Shown here: positions 1-8,030 of the stretch, piece by piece | Layout: the number at the start of each line of letters is the position of its first letter | How positions within the stretch are numbered: the first letter of the stretch is position 1 | DNA from: Bacillota bacterium | GTDB lineage: Bacteria > Bacillota > Bacilli > Desulfuribacillales > Desulfuribacillaceae | Assembly: GCA_023388635.1 (NCBI GenBank) | Contig: JAEWFW010000051.1 | Coordinates: 1-51,646, forward strand | DNA length: 51,646 bases | Direction of reading: 5' to 3' | Position numbers and translations under genes: made by a program | Notes under the pieces: generated by a model | What the model saw: the letters and a program-made list of their open reading frames with translations, nothing else | What the model was told of the DNA's origin: nothing | Database searches by the model: none

Positions 1-322
1 CTCCAAAGGGATATCGCTCCTTGACTAAATACGCCCCGACCGGCGCATGCCAAATCGGTACAGCCAATTCAATGATATCTTCGCGACCATGATCGAGCAA
101 AATCTGTTTCATGTCGTCTTTGGGCAATTCTTTAGCATAATCATGGAACAACGCCGCCAGCGAAGCGAGGTGAATATCTTGTTTATATTGTTCAGCGAGT
201 TTAGCAGCGACATTGACGACTCGCATCGTGTGCTCCATACGCTGGATAGACAATTTGCTGCCGACCTCGCGGACTAGAGTCTGCCAATTTTCTCCTTCTG
301 CCCATTCCTTCCACCTATTCAT
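1..322 (-). CDS. yqeK: YqeK-like HD-domain phosphohydrolase (partial, C-terminus beyond window)
   Basis: The first 107 residues are visible and the gene runs off the left edge. The HD-superfamily metal ligands are in view: His31, the His60-Asp61 doublet and His92 in a Trp-His-Ala-Pro context. This is the pattern of the YqeK family, which hydrolyses diadenosine tetraphosphate in Bacillus and is normally encoded directly after nadD. The ATG at 322 lies 10 bases after an AAGGAG ribosome site at 333-338. The gene overlaps the nadD stop by 8 bases, so the two are translationally coupled. The family call is firm; the exact substrate is inferred from family knowledge. Confidence 0.88.
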   Translation of the reverse strand, partial: MNRWKEWAEGENWQTLVREVGSKLSIQRMEHTMRVVNVAAKLAEQYKQDIHLASLAALFHDYAKELPKDDMKQILLDHGREDIIELAVPIWHAPVGAYLVKERYPFG

Positions 323-908
323 ATAAACAATGCTCCTTTATGTAATGTAATACCTTGTCATGCAACATATACCGTGTCGTTTTACCCTCTGACAAGCGGT
401 GTCGGATATCTGTAGACGATATTTCCAACTGCGGTGTATCGACTAAAATCAACCGCGCACCTTCGCCGAGCTCCGGTTTTTCCCTTCGGCAAAGATCTTG
501 TTCGCCTCCACGCTGGAATCCGACAATCGTACATGCTGCTACAATTTTATCGAGATATTGCCAATTTGGCAAATCGTACACCGTGTCGGCGCCCAAAAGC
601 AAATATATGTCTGCTTCCGGATACTTTTGTTTAAAAGCGTCAATCGTCACCCATGTATACGATATATTGTCCTCCGCTTGTAGTTCGACATCAGAGACTT
701 CAAAATAGGGGTTGTCCTCAATACTTAATTCTATCATACGCAGACGATGCTGCCCATCTGTAATTGATTTACGCAATTTGTTGGGCGGATGTTTCGACGG
801 TACAAAAACTACCTTGTCAAATTGCAAATGTTCTCGGACGATTTCCACGGACAGTATATGTCCCAAATGAATGGGATCAAATGTGCCGACATACAATGCG
901 AGTCTCAC
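315..908 (-). CDS. nadD: Nicotinate-nucleotide adenylyltransferase NadD
   Basis: This 197-residue protein transfers AMP from ATP to nicotinate mononucleotide, the penultimate step of NAD synthesis in the cytoplasm. The nucleotidyltransferase signature GTFDPIHLGH is at residues 8-17, and the ISSTDIR motif that binds ATP phosphates is near residue 165. Length is normal for bacterial NadD. Translation starts at a GTG whose bases overlap the stop of the upstream DJ-1-like gene (GTGA), and the end overlaps yqeK. The nadD-yqeK order is conserved across Firmicutes. No oddities seen. Confidence 0.96.
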   Translation of the reverse strand: MRLALYVGTFDPIHLGHILSVEIVREHLQFDKVVFVPSKHPPNKLRKSITDGQHRLRMIELSIEDNPYFEVSDVELQAEDNISYTWVTIDAFKQKYPEADIYLLLGADTVYDLPNWQYLDKIVAACTIVGFQRGGEQDLCRREKPELGEGARLILVDTPQLEISSTDIRHRLSEGKTTRYMLHDKVLHYIKEHCLYE

Positions 909-1462
909 GGACGCAACATTCCTTTGGCAACAGATGCAGATATTTTGTCTCCGACGAGGTACTCAATAATTTGCAATGAAAATTCCGCAGCATACCACGG
1001 TCCTTTTCCTGTAATGATATTGCCGTCGACGACAACCGAAGCATCCACATGTTGAGCGGAAGCCATTTGTTCCTCGAATCCCGGGTATACCGTAATCTGT
1101 CGGTCGGCAATGATGCCCGATTCCTCGAGAACAATCGGAGCGGCGCAGATCGCGCCCACTAAGTTTCCGCGATTGTTCACCCGTCGTAAAAGCTCGATGA
1201 CCAGTTCATTTTCCTTTAGATGCTTGGCACCCGGCATGCCACCCGGTAACAAAACACCATCCAAATTTGCAAGGCTATCGACCAGCTCCCCGCTCAGTAC
1301 TGCATCGGCTTTTATGACGATTCCGTGGGCACCTATGACATATTCATCCTGCAAACTGACAATGCTGACGTTGATGTCTGCTCTGCGCAGTACGTCGATG
1401 ATCATCACCGCTTCGATCTCTTCAAAACCTGTTGCCAATAAAATAGCTACCTGCTTCATCAT
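905..1462 (-). CDS. DJ-1/PfpI (YajL/ThiJ) family protein
   Basis: This 185-residue single-domain protein belongs to the DJ-1/PfpI superfamily. The nucleophile-elbow cysteine is Cys106 in the GAICAAP motif, and the acidic pair in FEEIE (residues 13-17) supplies the glutamate that interacts with that cysteine in DJ-1 proteins. The family covers protein and nucleotide deglycase-like or redox-chaperone roles, and the sequence alone does not tell which applies. It starts at an ATG after a GGGGGAA ribosome site and overlaps nadD by 4 bases, so it belongs to the same operon. A link to NAD synthesis would be speculation. Confidence 0.88.
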   Translation of the reverse strand: MMKQVAILLATGFEEIEAVMIIDVLRRADINVSIVSLQDEYVIGAHGIVIKADAVLSGELVDSLANLDGVLLPGGMPGAKHLKENELVIELLRRVNNRGNLVGAICAAPIVLEESGIIADRQITVYPGFEEQMASAQHVDASVVVDGNIITGKGPWYAAEFSLQIIEYLVGDKISASVAKGMLRP

Positions 1463-1551
1463 GTATTTCCCCCAATCTGCGAGTGATACATCCTTTCTTC
1501 GCTTCTATTTTTCGCTTCTGCTTTCATTAATTATTACTATTTGGCTCACTT

Positions 1552-1845
1552 CTACTTAGGAAGTTCAATTTTCTTCTTTTCTTCTGATTCTTTGTACAAA
1601 ATGATCGTACTGCCGATAATTTGTACGACGTCTGAATTCGTTTGCTTGGCAATTGTTTCGGCGAGCACCGCCTTTTCTTCTGCGCAATTTTTAAGAACGC
1701 TGATTTTTATCAGCTCCCTTGCCTCCAATGCCTCAGATATCCCTTGTATGAATGCGGGATTCACCCCGCCTTTGCCCACCTGATAGATCGCTTCCAGGGG
1801 ATTTGCCAATGAACGTAAATATCTCTTTTGTTTTCCAGTTAACAC
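1552..1845 (-). CDS. yhbY: CRM-domain RNA-binding protein YhbY
   Basis: This 97-residue protein is a single CRM (YhbY) domain. It begins with the typical LTGKQKRYLRSLA helix and has the GKGG RNA-contact loop at residues 24-27. YhbY proteins associate with pre-50S ribosomal particles and are usually encoded with other ribosome-assembly factors, which fits its position downstream of the ribosome-assembly GTPase yqeH. The GTG start follows GGGAGG by 8 bases and overlaps the end of aroE by 7 bases. A gap of about 90 bases separates it from the DJ-1-like gene and shows no clear terminator. Confidence 0.94.
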   Translation of the reverse strand: MLTGKQKRYLRSLANPLEAIYQVGKGGVNPAFIQGISEALEARELIKISVLKNCAEEKAVLAETIAKQTNSDVVQIIGSTIILYKESEEKKKIELPK

Positions 1846-2690
1846 TTATCTTGCCTCCCATGATCGTTTTTTAACAGCATTTGTTTTACAATTTGATGCA
1901 TTGTCTCCACAGGTGGCTTATGTCCTGTCCACTTTTCAAAGGCAATCGCTCCCTGGTAAACAAACATCCCCAACCCGTGGTGGGCGCGTGCTCCACGTTG
2001 TTTCGCTTGTGCAAGCAACTTCGTCTCGTACGGATTGTAGATAATATCACTGACAATATGACGTGCTTCTATATGTTCAGGTTCGAGCGGCATCTCGTCA
2101 TAATGGGGATACATTCCTACAGAAGTCGTATTGATAATAATATCTGCCTCGGTTGTCGCTTGTTGTAGTTGATCCGTGGCATTCAACATGCCCAGCCCAC
2201 TAAAATCTTCAACAAGCATCTTCGCACGCTCCATAGTGCGATTATACACCGTAATTGCCGAACATCCACGATCTAATAATGCCGAGAAAATACCGCGTGC
2301 GGCACCGCCGGCGCCGATCATCAGGATTTTCGCGTCTTTGACCGCAAGCTGCATTTCCTGCTCTAATGAAGTCACGTATCCGATGCCATCGGTGTTATAC
2401 CCAATCAGCCGTCCGTCACGATTGACGACAGTATTGACGGCACCGCTCTTTTGCGCCAATGCATCCAAATCATCAAGATAGGGAATGACCGTCTGTTTAT
2501 GCGGTATCGTGAGATTGAAACCCACCATCTGCAACGTACGCGCTGCATTGACAGCTTCCTCGATCGCCTGCGGCATAATGTCAAAGGCGCAATACATATA
2601 CGGCAATCCCATTTCCGCAAATGCTGCATTATGCATAGCCGGCGACATACTTTGACTCACGGGATGACCGAACAACCCAATTAATTTCAT
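1839..2690 (-). CDS. aroE: Shikimate dehydrogenase AroE
   Basis: This 283-residue NADP-dependent enzyme reduces 3-dehydroshikimate to shikimate in aromatic amino acid synthesis. The N-terminal substrate-binding domain shows the SQSMSP motif (residues 12-17) and the catalytic Lys65 in NLTIPHK. The Rossmann domain carries GAGGAARG. The NTDGIG segment holds the second substrate-contacting acid. ATG at 2690 follows AAGGAG. The gene sits between yqeH and yhbY, the usual Firmicute arrangement yqeG-yqeH-aroE-yhbY-nadD-yqeK. Nothing unusual is seen. Confidence 0.96.
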   Translation of the reverse strand: MKLIGLFGHPVSQSMSPAMHNAAFAEMGLPYMYCAFDIMPQAIEEAVNAARTLQMVGFNLTIPHKQTVIPYLDDLDALAQKSGAVNTVVNRDGRLIGYNTDGIGYVTSLEQEMQLAVKDAKILMIGAGGAARGIFSALLDRGCSAITVYNRTMERAKMLVEDFSGLGMLNATDQLQQATTEADIIINTTSVGMYPHYDEMPLEPEHIEARHIVSDIIYNPYETKLLAQAKQRGARAHHGLGMFVYQGAIAFEKWTGHKPPVETMHQIVKQMLLKNDHGRQDKC

Positions 2691-2759
2691 ACTAACTCCT
2701 TACTGAGATCCAATGACTGCCTCTCTATTGATATCAAATTCATGATTCTCTATTTATGC

Positions 2760-3902
2760 TCAAATGAGTGATTCTCTGACACGCATTTGTGCCGATTTCG
2801 GCAAATGGACGACGATTTTACCGCTTCCCTCACCTTTTACGGCGACCCATCCGAGACCGGAAATGACGATGTCCAGTTCCTGCCCGTCTGTACATTGCAA
2901 TGGCACTACTTGCTCCAAAGGAAATTTAGAACCGCATTGAACACATGGCGGGCTCAGCATTTCCGCATGATGATCGTCGAAAATCGTTTGCGCATTCTCT
3001 AGTTTTGTGCGGTGGACATTTAAATCATTTGCCACGTAGCATATGAATGATTTTTTTGCCCCTTCCACATAGTCGATACGGACCAAACCGCCGAGAAACA
3101 ACGTCTGCTGCTCATTTAATTGGAATACCCGCGGGTTAATCCGCTTGCGCGGAGTGATTATTTGCAAGCATTCCGGACAAATTTGTTCTGTCAGACGTTC
3201 TTCCTTGATAATTCCCGGCGTGTCATAAACAGCCGTCCGATCATCCAACGGTATTTTCAGCGCTTCGACCGTCGTGCCTGAATACATTGATGTCGTAATT
3301 TCCGGTAAATCGAATAGACGCATACCTGTTTCTTTCAGCAAAGGCGGCACAATCCGGTTGATAAACGTCGATTTGCCGACATTTGTACTGCCTACGACAT
3401 AGATGTCGCGTGAACGAAACTCATGAATTAAAGCATCGACCAGCGCGTCGGTTTCCCACTGCTTCAAGGCGCTGATTAAAAATACTTTTTCGACAGCGAG
3501 CCGGCGTTCTTTCAATTCATCACGCACGAATTGTTCAACATTGTCCATGTTAACGTCCCGCGGCAGAATATCAATCTTGTTGACGATCACGTAAATCTCA
3601 TGATGGTTTAGAAATTGCGGCAATTGCTCCAGCCACGAACCTTCAAAGTCGAAAATATCTATGACGTACAATACCAGCGCCGGTTTCGTGGAAATTTCTT
3701 TGAGAATATTGACGAATTTCTTCTCATCGAGTGTTACCTTCAAAATCTCATTGTAATGCCGAATGCGATAACATCGCTTGCATATGATACCTTGATCGTG
3801 CTCTCTTTGCAATATCTGCTCAGGCACAAAACCGGGCGCTTGCTCGTCGTCAGTCTGCAAAACTGCGCCGCATCCTTGACATTTTCGCATCAACGTATCC
3901 AT
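2760..3902 (-). CDS. yqeH: Circularly permuted ribosome-assembly GTPase YqeH
   Basis: This 380-residue protein has an N-terminal treble-clef zinc site (Cys8, Cys11, Cys41, Cys44). It is followed by a GTPase domain in permuted order: G4 (VNKID) and G5-like SALK come before the P-loop GSTNVGKST, then DTPG (G3). This permutation defines the YqeH/YlqF group that assembles the 30S subunit. A second cysteine pair (CVQCG) and a C-terminal domain follow. It overlaps yqeG by 13 bases. The start follows a GGAAAGG ribosome site. Confidence 0.95.
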   Translation of the reverse strand: MDTLMRKCQGCGAVLQTDDEQAPGFVPEQILQREHDQGIICKRCYRIRHYNEILKVTLDEKKFVNILKEISTKPALVLYVIDIFDFEGSWLEQLPQFLNHHEIYVIVNKIDILPRDVNMDNVEQFVRDELKERRLAVEKVFLISALKQWETDALVDALIHEFRSRDIYVVGSTNVGKSTFINRIVPPLLKETGMRLFDLPEITTSMYSGTTVEALKIPLDDRTAVYDTPGIIKEERLTEQICPECLQIITPRKRINPRVFQLNEQQTLFLGGLVRIDYVEGAKKSFICYVANDLNVHRTKLENAQTIFDDHHAEMLSPPCVQCGSKFPLEQVVPLQCTDGQELDIVISGLGWVAVKGEGSGKIVVHLPKSAQMRVRESLI

Positions 3903-4411
3903 GATATTAATCCTTTCCTATGCAAATGGCGCACAATTCTTTTCTCTATCCTGCGGTTAATTTTTGTCGTAATAAATTCCTTTTGCCCGATCGGATCGAC
4001 GAGAATCGTGTACATTCCATGACGGTTTCCGCCGAGCACATCGGTCATCACCTGATCGCCGACCACCGCCACCTGATTTGCCGACAGCCCCAACATTTTC
4101 AGCGCTGCACTGAATCCTTTCTTCAAGGGCTTTCTCGCTTTATGGATAAAAGGAATCGACATCGGTTCGGCAAATTCCCTGACACGAATTTCATTATTAT
4201 TAGAAATAACAACAACGTCAATGCCCGATTCCTGTAATGTATTCATCCATTGAATCACTTCATCCGTCGTGTGCGGCTGATCCCAACGCACCAACGTATT
4301 ATCCAAATCGGTCATGATTCCTTTAATACCACGCTTCTGTAAATCATCTACACTAATTTGATGAATATCGGTCACGTATAAATCAGGAATACACTTTTTA
4401 AAAATAGACAA
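3890..4411 (-). CDS. yqeG: YqeG-family HAD phosphatase
   Basis: This 173-residue HAD-superfamily enzyme has the nucleophile motif DLDNTL at 35-40 (Asp35 nucleophile, Asp37 acid). The VVISNN segment is motif II and VAVVGDQVMTD is the C-terminal metal-binding motif. YqeG proteins are related to the Gep4 phosphatidylglycerophosphate phosphatases, so a phospholipid role is possible but not proven. It starts with TTG, chosen because GGGAGG lies 7 bases upstream and no ATG fits. It is the first gene of the yqe operon, and the terminator of the preceding STAS gene lies in the gap before it. Confidence 0.9.
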   Translation of the reverse strand: MSIFKKCIPDLYVTDIHQISVDDLQKRGIKGIMTDLDNTLVRWDQPHTTDEVIQWMNTLQESGIDVVVISNNNEIRVREFAEPMSIPFIHKARKPLKKGFSAALKMLGLSANQVAVVGDQVMTDVLGGNRHGMYTILVDPIGQKEFITTKINRRIEKRIVRHLHRKGLISWIR

Positions 4412-4437
4412 CGCAAAACCTCCCTGCTAATAAGAAA

Positions 4438-4472
4438 CACACCTACATGCAGTCTTGCCCATGTCAGGTGTG
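4438..4472 (-). terminator. Intrinsic terminator after the STAS gene
   Basis: A stem-loop with outer arms CACACCT / AGGTGTG and inner CATG / CATG arms, followed on the minus strand by TTTCTT. It lies between the STAS gene stop and yqeG. The short U-run suggests partial readthrough into yqeG is possible. Confidence 0.6.
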
Positions 4473-4490
4473 CATAATCCCTATGATCAA

Positions 4491-4895
4491 TCAATAATCT
4501 TGCAGCAACAATGATGAATCGAACCCTTCACGCAGCACTTTTAATGCTTCCTCTTTCGTCTTGACAATGGGGAATACTAAATGAAACTTTGATATTGTGA
4601 ACAACTGATTGATCAACGGATCCGTCACAATAATAGCCATACTGCGATCTTTCTCCCCAATCATTTTAGCAAAATTAATCAGCACGCCAAAACCTGTACT
4701 ATCAATGTATTCCGTGTTCGACATATCAATAATATACCCTTTAACGGTCTCATCTAACGCTTTATGAATTGCTTCCTTGGCGTGATTCGTCGTGCCATAC
4801 GTTAACTTCCCACTGATATGTATAATCTGTATCTCTTCTTCTCTCGTATGCTTGATATTTGGCGGGCTTAAAAGCGCTTCTTCCCTATTGATCAA
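4491..4895 (-). CDS. STAS-domain anti-sigma-factor antagonist-like protein
   Basis: This 134-residue protein is one STAS domain. The phosphorylatable serine typical of SpoIIAA/RsbV is Ser66 in the DSTGFG loop, which favours a phosphorylation-controlled partner switch with an anti-sigma kinase. No kinase or sigma factor gene is adjacent, so the partner is unknown. It starts with TTG at 4895, seven bases after GAGGTG; no ATG is placed as well. It has its own promoter (4942-4970) and terminator, so it is a monocistronic unit between the nif and yqe operons. Confidence 0.85.
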   Translation of the reverse strand: MINREEALLSPPNIKHTREEEIQIIHISGKLTYGTTNHAKEAIHKALDETVKGYIIDMSNTEYIDSTGFGVLINFAKMIGEKDRSMAIIVTDPLINQLFTISKFHLVFPIVKTKEEALKVLREGFDSSLLLQDY

Positions 4896-4941
4896 ACAAA
4901 TTCACCTCACAAATAGTCCATTAAACTCTACTTACTTCAAC

Positions 4942-4970
4942 ATTATCATAGTAAATACTGTCATTGTCAA
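4942..4970 (-). promoter_or_regulatory. SigA-type promoter of the STAS gene
   Basis: On the minus strand TTGACA (4965-4970) and GATAAT (4942-4947) are separated by 17 bases. This is a near-consensus housekeeping promoter about 45 bases before the TTG start. The flanking stretch 4971-5057 is AT-rich and otherwise empty. Confidence 0.75.
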
Positions 4971-5057
4971 TCAATATCTGGTTCTTATATGTAAAAAGAT
5001 ATTTTTTTCTTTATGAATATACTATAAGTAATATATGCTATAAATGTTGAACAGACC

Positions 5058-5101
5058 AAAAAAACCTTCCGAGCTTATGATTAAGCAAAAGAAAAGGTTT
5101 T
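5058..5101 (-). terminator. Intrinsic terminator of the nif operon, overlapping the end of nifV alpha
   Basis: Arms AAAACCTT and AAGGTTTT (5094-5101 / 5061-5068) enclose an inner GCTTA / TAAGC stem, followed by a seven-base U-run on the minus strand. The 5' arm and the stop codon of nifV alpha lie within the hairpin, so the last codons double as terminator sequence. Confidence 0.8.
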
Positions 5102-5986
5102 ACCGGAACTTGAGAACCTGTTATAAAAAATATTGAGAATTTCCTCCTCTGCATCTCTAAGCCGTCTATAGATGGCTTCTATGCTTTTCTCTTCCCCGCA
5201 TCCCCCCTTATCATCTTCAATTATTCTGGTATCCTCCGCACTCATGTTCACATTCGTACTATACCCGGTCTGTCTAAGTGCTGTGAGTAAATATTTTACA
5301 TTACAGTTACCTGCCCGTTCTCCGACACCCCCGACTGTACAATCGACAAACTGAACCCCGGCATGGATCGCTGCCAAGCTATTGGCTACTGCCATACCAA
5401 AATCGTTGTGCACGTGAATGCCCCACTCTGTATCTACGGCATCGGTCAAGCGATGCAAATCCTCATACGCTTTTGACGGAGTGAGAATTCCTACCGTATC
5501 GGCATAGCGAATCCTCTTTGCTCCGGTTTTATGTGCCGCTGCCGATATCTTCAGCAAAAACTCCATCTCTGCTCGTGAAGCATCCTCCAAGCCAATGTGA
5601 ACTGTCTTCTGATGACTGACGGCAAATTCAATGCACATTTTCATCCTATCCAGTACCCAATTACGTGTTTGATTGAGCTTTTGACTAATATGCAAATCGG
5701 ACGAAGGTACGGAAATATGAACGATGTCTACTCCGCAGGCAATCGATGCCTCAATATCTTTGATTTGCATGCGATTCCATGCAGATATTTTACTGTGCAG
5801 CCGAAGCCCGACAATGCTTTCAATGGCTTTTCGTTCACTTCCTCCCATAACAGGGGTACCGGCTTCGATTTGATTAACACCAATGTAGTCGAGCATTTTA
5901 GCGATCATCACTTTATCACTTACATTCAGAGCAATGCCGGCTCTTTGCTCACCGTCACGTAATGTCGTGTCGACGATTTGCACCAT
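5081..5986 (-). CDS. nifV: Homocitrate synthase catalytic subunit (NifV alpha)
   Basis: This 301-residue HMGL-like TIM barrel condenses acetyl-CoA with 2-oxoglutarate to homocitrate, the organic ligand of FeMo-cofactor. Catalytic motifs are intact: DTTLRDGEQ at 6-14 and the HVHND metal site at 191-195, followed by GVGERAGN at 221-228. It stops after the barrel, about 80 residues short of a single-chain NifV, so the C-terminal region must come from the upstream neighbour. It overlaps that gene by 32 bases, with GAGGGGG as ribosome site, which suggests coupled synthesis. The pair matches the nifV omega-nifV alpha arrangement of Clostridium pasteurianum. Confidence 0.9.
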   Translation of the reverse strand: MVQIVDTTLRDGEQRAGIALNVSDKVMIAKMLDYIGVNQIEAGTPVMGGSERKAIESIVGLRLHSKISAWNRMQIKDIEASIACGVDIVHISVPSSDLHISQKLNQTRNWVLDRMKMCIEFAVSHQKTVHIGLEDASRAEMEFLLKISAAAHKTGAKRIRYADTVGILTPSKAYEDLHRLTDAVDTEWGIHVHNDFGMAVANSLAAIHAGVQFVDCTVGGVGERAGNCNVKYLLTALRQTGYSTNVNMSAEDTRIIEDDKGGCGEEKSIEAIYRRLRDAEEEILNIFYNRFSSSGKTFSFA

Positions 5987-7259
5987 AAATAGTCCCCCTC
6001 ACCAATGCCAAAACTTCTCGGTCGAGCAATCCGCGCTTCCATTCGACACTCAAAGAACGCAAACTTTCCAATAGTCGTTCAAACATTTCCGGCGATACGT
6101 CGATATCCCATTGCCGCAATTTCATATGCAGTGCATAGCTGCCCGTATGCTTACCCAAAAGCAACTCCCTCCGTTTTCCTACCATCTCAGGCGGATACGG
6201 CTCATAAATCGCATGATTTTTCATCATACCCGCTGCGTGAATTCCTGATTCGTAGTGGAAAATGTCGCTGCCGGTGATTGGTTTCATCGGATTGGTTGCC
6301 GTTCCTGTCAAACGTTGATAACCCTCTGTCATCCGCTGCAAGAGCGAAAAATTTTCACCATTGGTGCCCAGATTCAATAACAGTGTCTTTGCCATCACAA
6401 CTTCTTCAAACGCCGCTGCTTTGCTTCCTTTTCCTCCCGCAAAACTGGTCGTCACGTAACCTGCTCCGCTTTTGATTGCTTCGACGGCTAGCGCTGTTGC
6501 CATATGCCCCGCATTCCCTGCGCAAATCTCGACTTCTACGCCCAATTCCCTTTGAAGCTTTTGTATCTGATTGAAATCAAAAGGCAAGGCATTACGTTCT
6601 AATCCTTTAATTCTCAGTACCTCTGCTTTTGCCCGGGTAATATAGTCACATATTTGCTCATAACTGTAATGCTCCGCGTCTAATATACCGTCCTTTTGAA
6701 AATCCAATTGACGATCTGCTTGACGATCTAATGGAAATTTCCATTGTGAAAAACTCTCCATCGGAACTTCAACAATAATCCTCATACCCTGCCGCGAACA
6801 CCAACCCGACCACGAATCGAACAAATGGCTGCCATTGTTTCCTCTCTTATTTTCAAACAATCGCGCGATTATATCGATTGGAAAAATTAAAAATTTGATT
6901 GTTTTCCTTATTTCATAAGGAACGGATGCAAAAAAATCAGGGAACGGATTTGAAACTCTGTAAGCAAAACTCAGCGACAGTAATAATTGGCTCACACTAT
7001 CTTCTGTGCCTGCCTCTTCCTCGCTACCTTCAAACTCAAACCGTTTACAGAGCCGTTTCATCGCATAATCATCAATTTCTAGGATATCTGCTCCCGTTCG
7101 GCGAAGCATTTCTACAAATCGCCATAACTCCTGTTCCGATTGGCGAGTGGAGGCAATCGTCAACAATGTTTGATCGACGATTTGCACTGACCTTTTCTTA
7201 TCTGCGATATCTATTCTGACCTCTACAACTACTCCATCAATCGTCATATTGCCACTCAT
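5955..7259 (-). CDS. nifV: Homocitrate synthase accessory subunit (NifV omega), degenerate barrel plus C-terminal domain
   Basis: This 434-residue protein aligns in outline with full NifV/LeuA-type synthases but has lost the catalytic motifs. Residues 27-35 read IVDQTLLTI where the partner has DTTLRDGE, and about 244-254 reads EICAGNAGHMA where the HxHND metal site should be. The C-terminal part is well conserved (HYESGIHAAG at 335-344, LGKHTG at 368-373) and corresponds to the linker and subdomain missing from NifV alpha. A heteromeric synthase is the natural reading. The ATG at 7259 follows AGGAGG. It sits directly between anfO and nifV alpha in the nif operon. Confidence 0.83.
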   Translation of the reverse strand: MSGNMTIDGVVVEVRIDIADKKRSVQIVDQTLLTIASTRQSEQELWRFVEMLRRTGADILEIDDYAMKRLCKRFEFEGSEEEAGTEDSVSQLLLSLSFAYRVSNPFPDFFASVPYEIRKTIKFLIFPIDIIARLFENKRGNNGSHLFDSWSGWCSRQGMRIIVEVPMESFSQWKFPLDRQADRQLDFQKDGILDAEHYSYEQICDYITRAKAEVLRIKGLERNALPFDFNQIQKLQRELGVEVEICAGNAGHMATALAVEAIKSGAGYVTTSFAGGKGSKAAAFEEVVMAKTLLLNLGTNGENFSLLQRMTEGYQRLTGTATNPMKPITGSDIFHYESGIHAAGMMKNHAIYEPYPPEMVGKRRELLLGKHTGSYALHMKLRQWDIDVSPEMFERLLESLRSLSVEWKRGLLDREVLALVRGTIYGANRRHDIT

Positions 7260-7275
7260 GTCAACCACCTCCTGA

Positions 7276-7914
7276 TTACGGATGCTGTTTGCTTATAACC
7301 AGCTTTATCAATTTATGATCAATCGGAAACGCCTCTCCATTTAATGATTGTGAGGTAATTTCCGCTGCCAGCCAAGGGGGAATATGATTGCAAACAACCT
7401 CGATCTGCTTATATGCTCCCTTTCTGATTAACGGCTGCAATATCTGTTTCGAGGTGATACCCAGGTCGGCTGCTTGTATCTTTGTCAAATCTGCCATATA
7501 CCGCCCATCGCCAATGTCTTTCGGCAGCAATTCAGTCATTTGCTGGTCCCGCTCTGCCTGTGCCAACTGTTTTTCCACAAAATTAATTTGCTCCTGCTGA
7601 TCGACATACTCTAAGAAGCTTTCGGTCTTACCCTCAAACTCCCAAATTGTCACGCCTGCCTTCTCCAACTCAAAATAGGGCACTCCGGTGACTGCAAAAC
7701 CGATAAAGGTCTTACAATCCCCCAACGCATCTACCAAATCATTCATACAGTCACGCAATTGATGCATGCCTTGCACATTGCGAAAGTTAAATCCCTGAGT
7801 CTGTACAAGTACCCATGTTCCTGCACGTTTGTGGTAAATCACCAAATGTCCGTCTTGACTCATAGGGATGATATTCCCAAGTTCATTCACAAAAGAAGCG
7901 ATTTTCTTAGGCAT
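7276..7914 (-). CDS. anfO: AnfO-family nitrogenase accessory protein
   Basis: This 212-residue protein matches the pattern I recall for the AnfO family: KIASFVNELG at the start, a GTWV strand, LRDCMNDL, LGDCKTF, GVPYFELEKAGVTIWEFEG, and a C-terminal ITSKQILQPLIRKGAY...HIPPW block. AnfO was named from the iron-only nitrogenase locus and its biochemical role is unclear. No anfHDGK genes are present here, and it is embedded in the Mo-nif operon. Start at ATG 7914 was preferred because AAGGAG lies 7 bases upstream; an ATG at 7920 is too close to that site. No transmembrane segment is seen. Confidence 0.75.
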   Translation of the reverse strand: MPKKIASFVNELGNIIPMSQDGHLVIYHKRAGTWVLVQTQGFNFRNVQGMHQLRDCMNDLVDALGDCKTFIGFAVTGVPYFELEKAGVTIWEFEGKTESFLEYVDQQEQINFVEKQLAQAERDQQMTELLPKDIGDGRYMADLTKIQAADLGITSKQILQPLIRKGAYKQIEVVCNHIPPWLAAEITSQSLNGEAFPIDHKLIKLVISKQHP

Positions 7915-8030
7915 ATCCATGCTCCTTCCCGTATTGTTCACAATAAAATTCGCTTGTTAAACTTTATTAAATATTCCGACCACTTTAAATGCACAAATGC
8001 TTGTATATAGAGCTGTTTTGATATAGTTGG

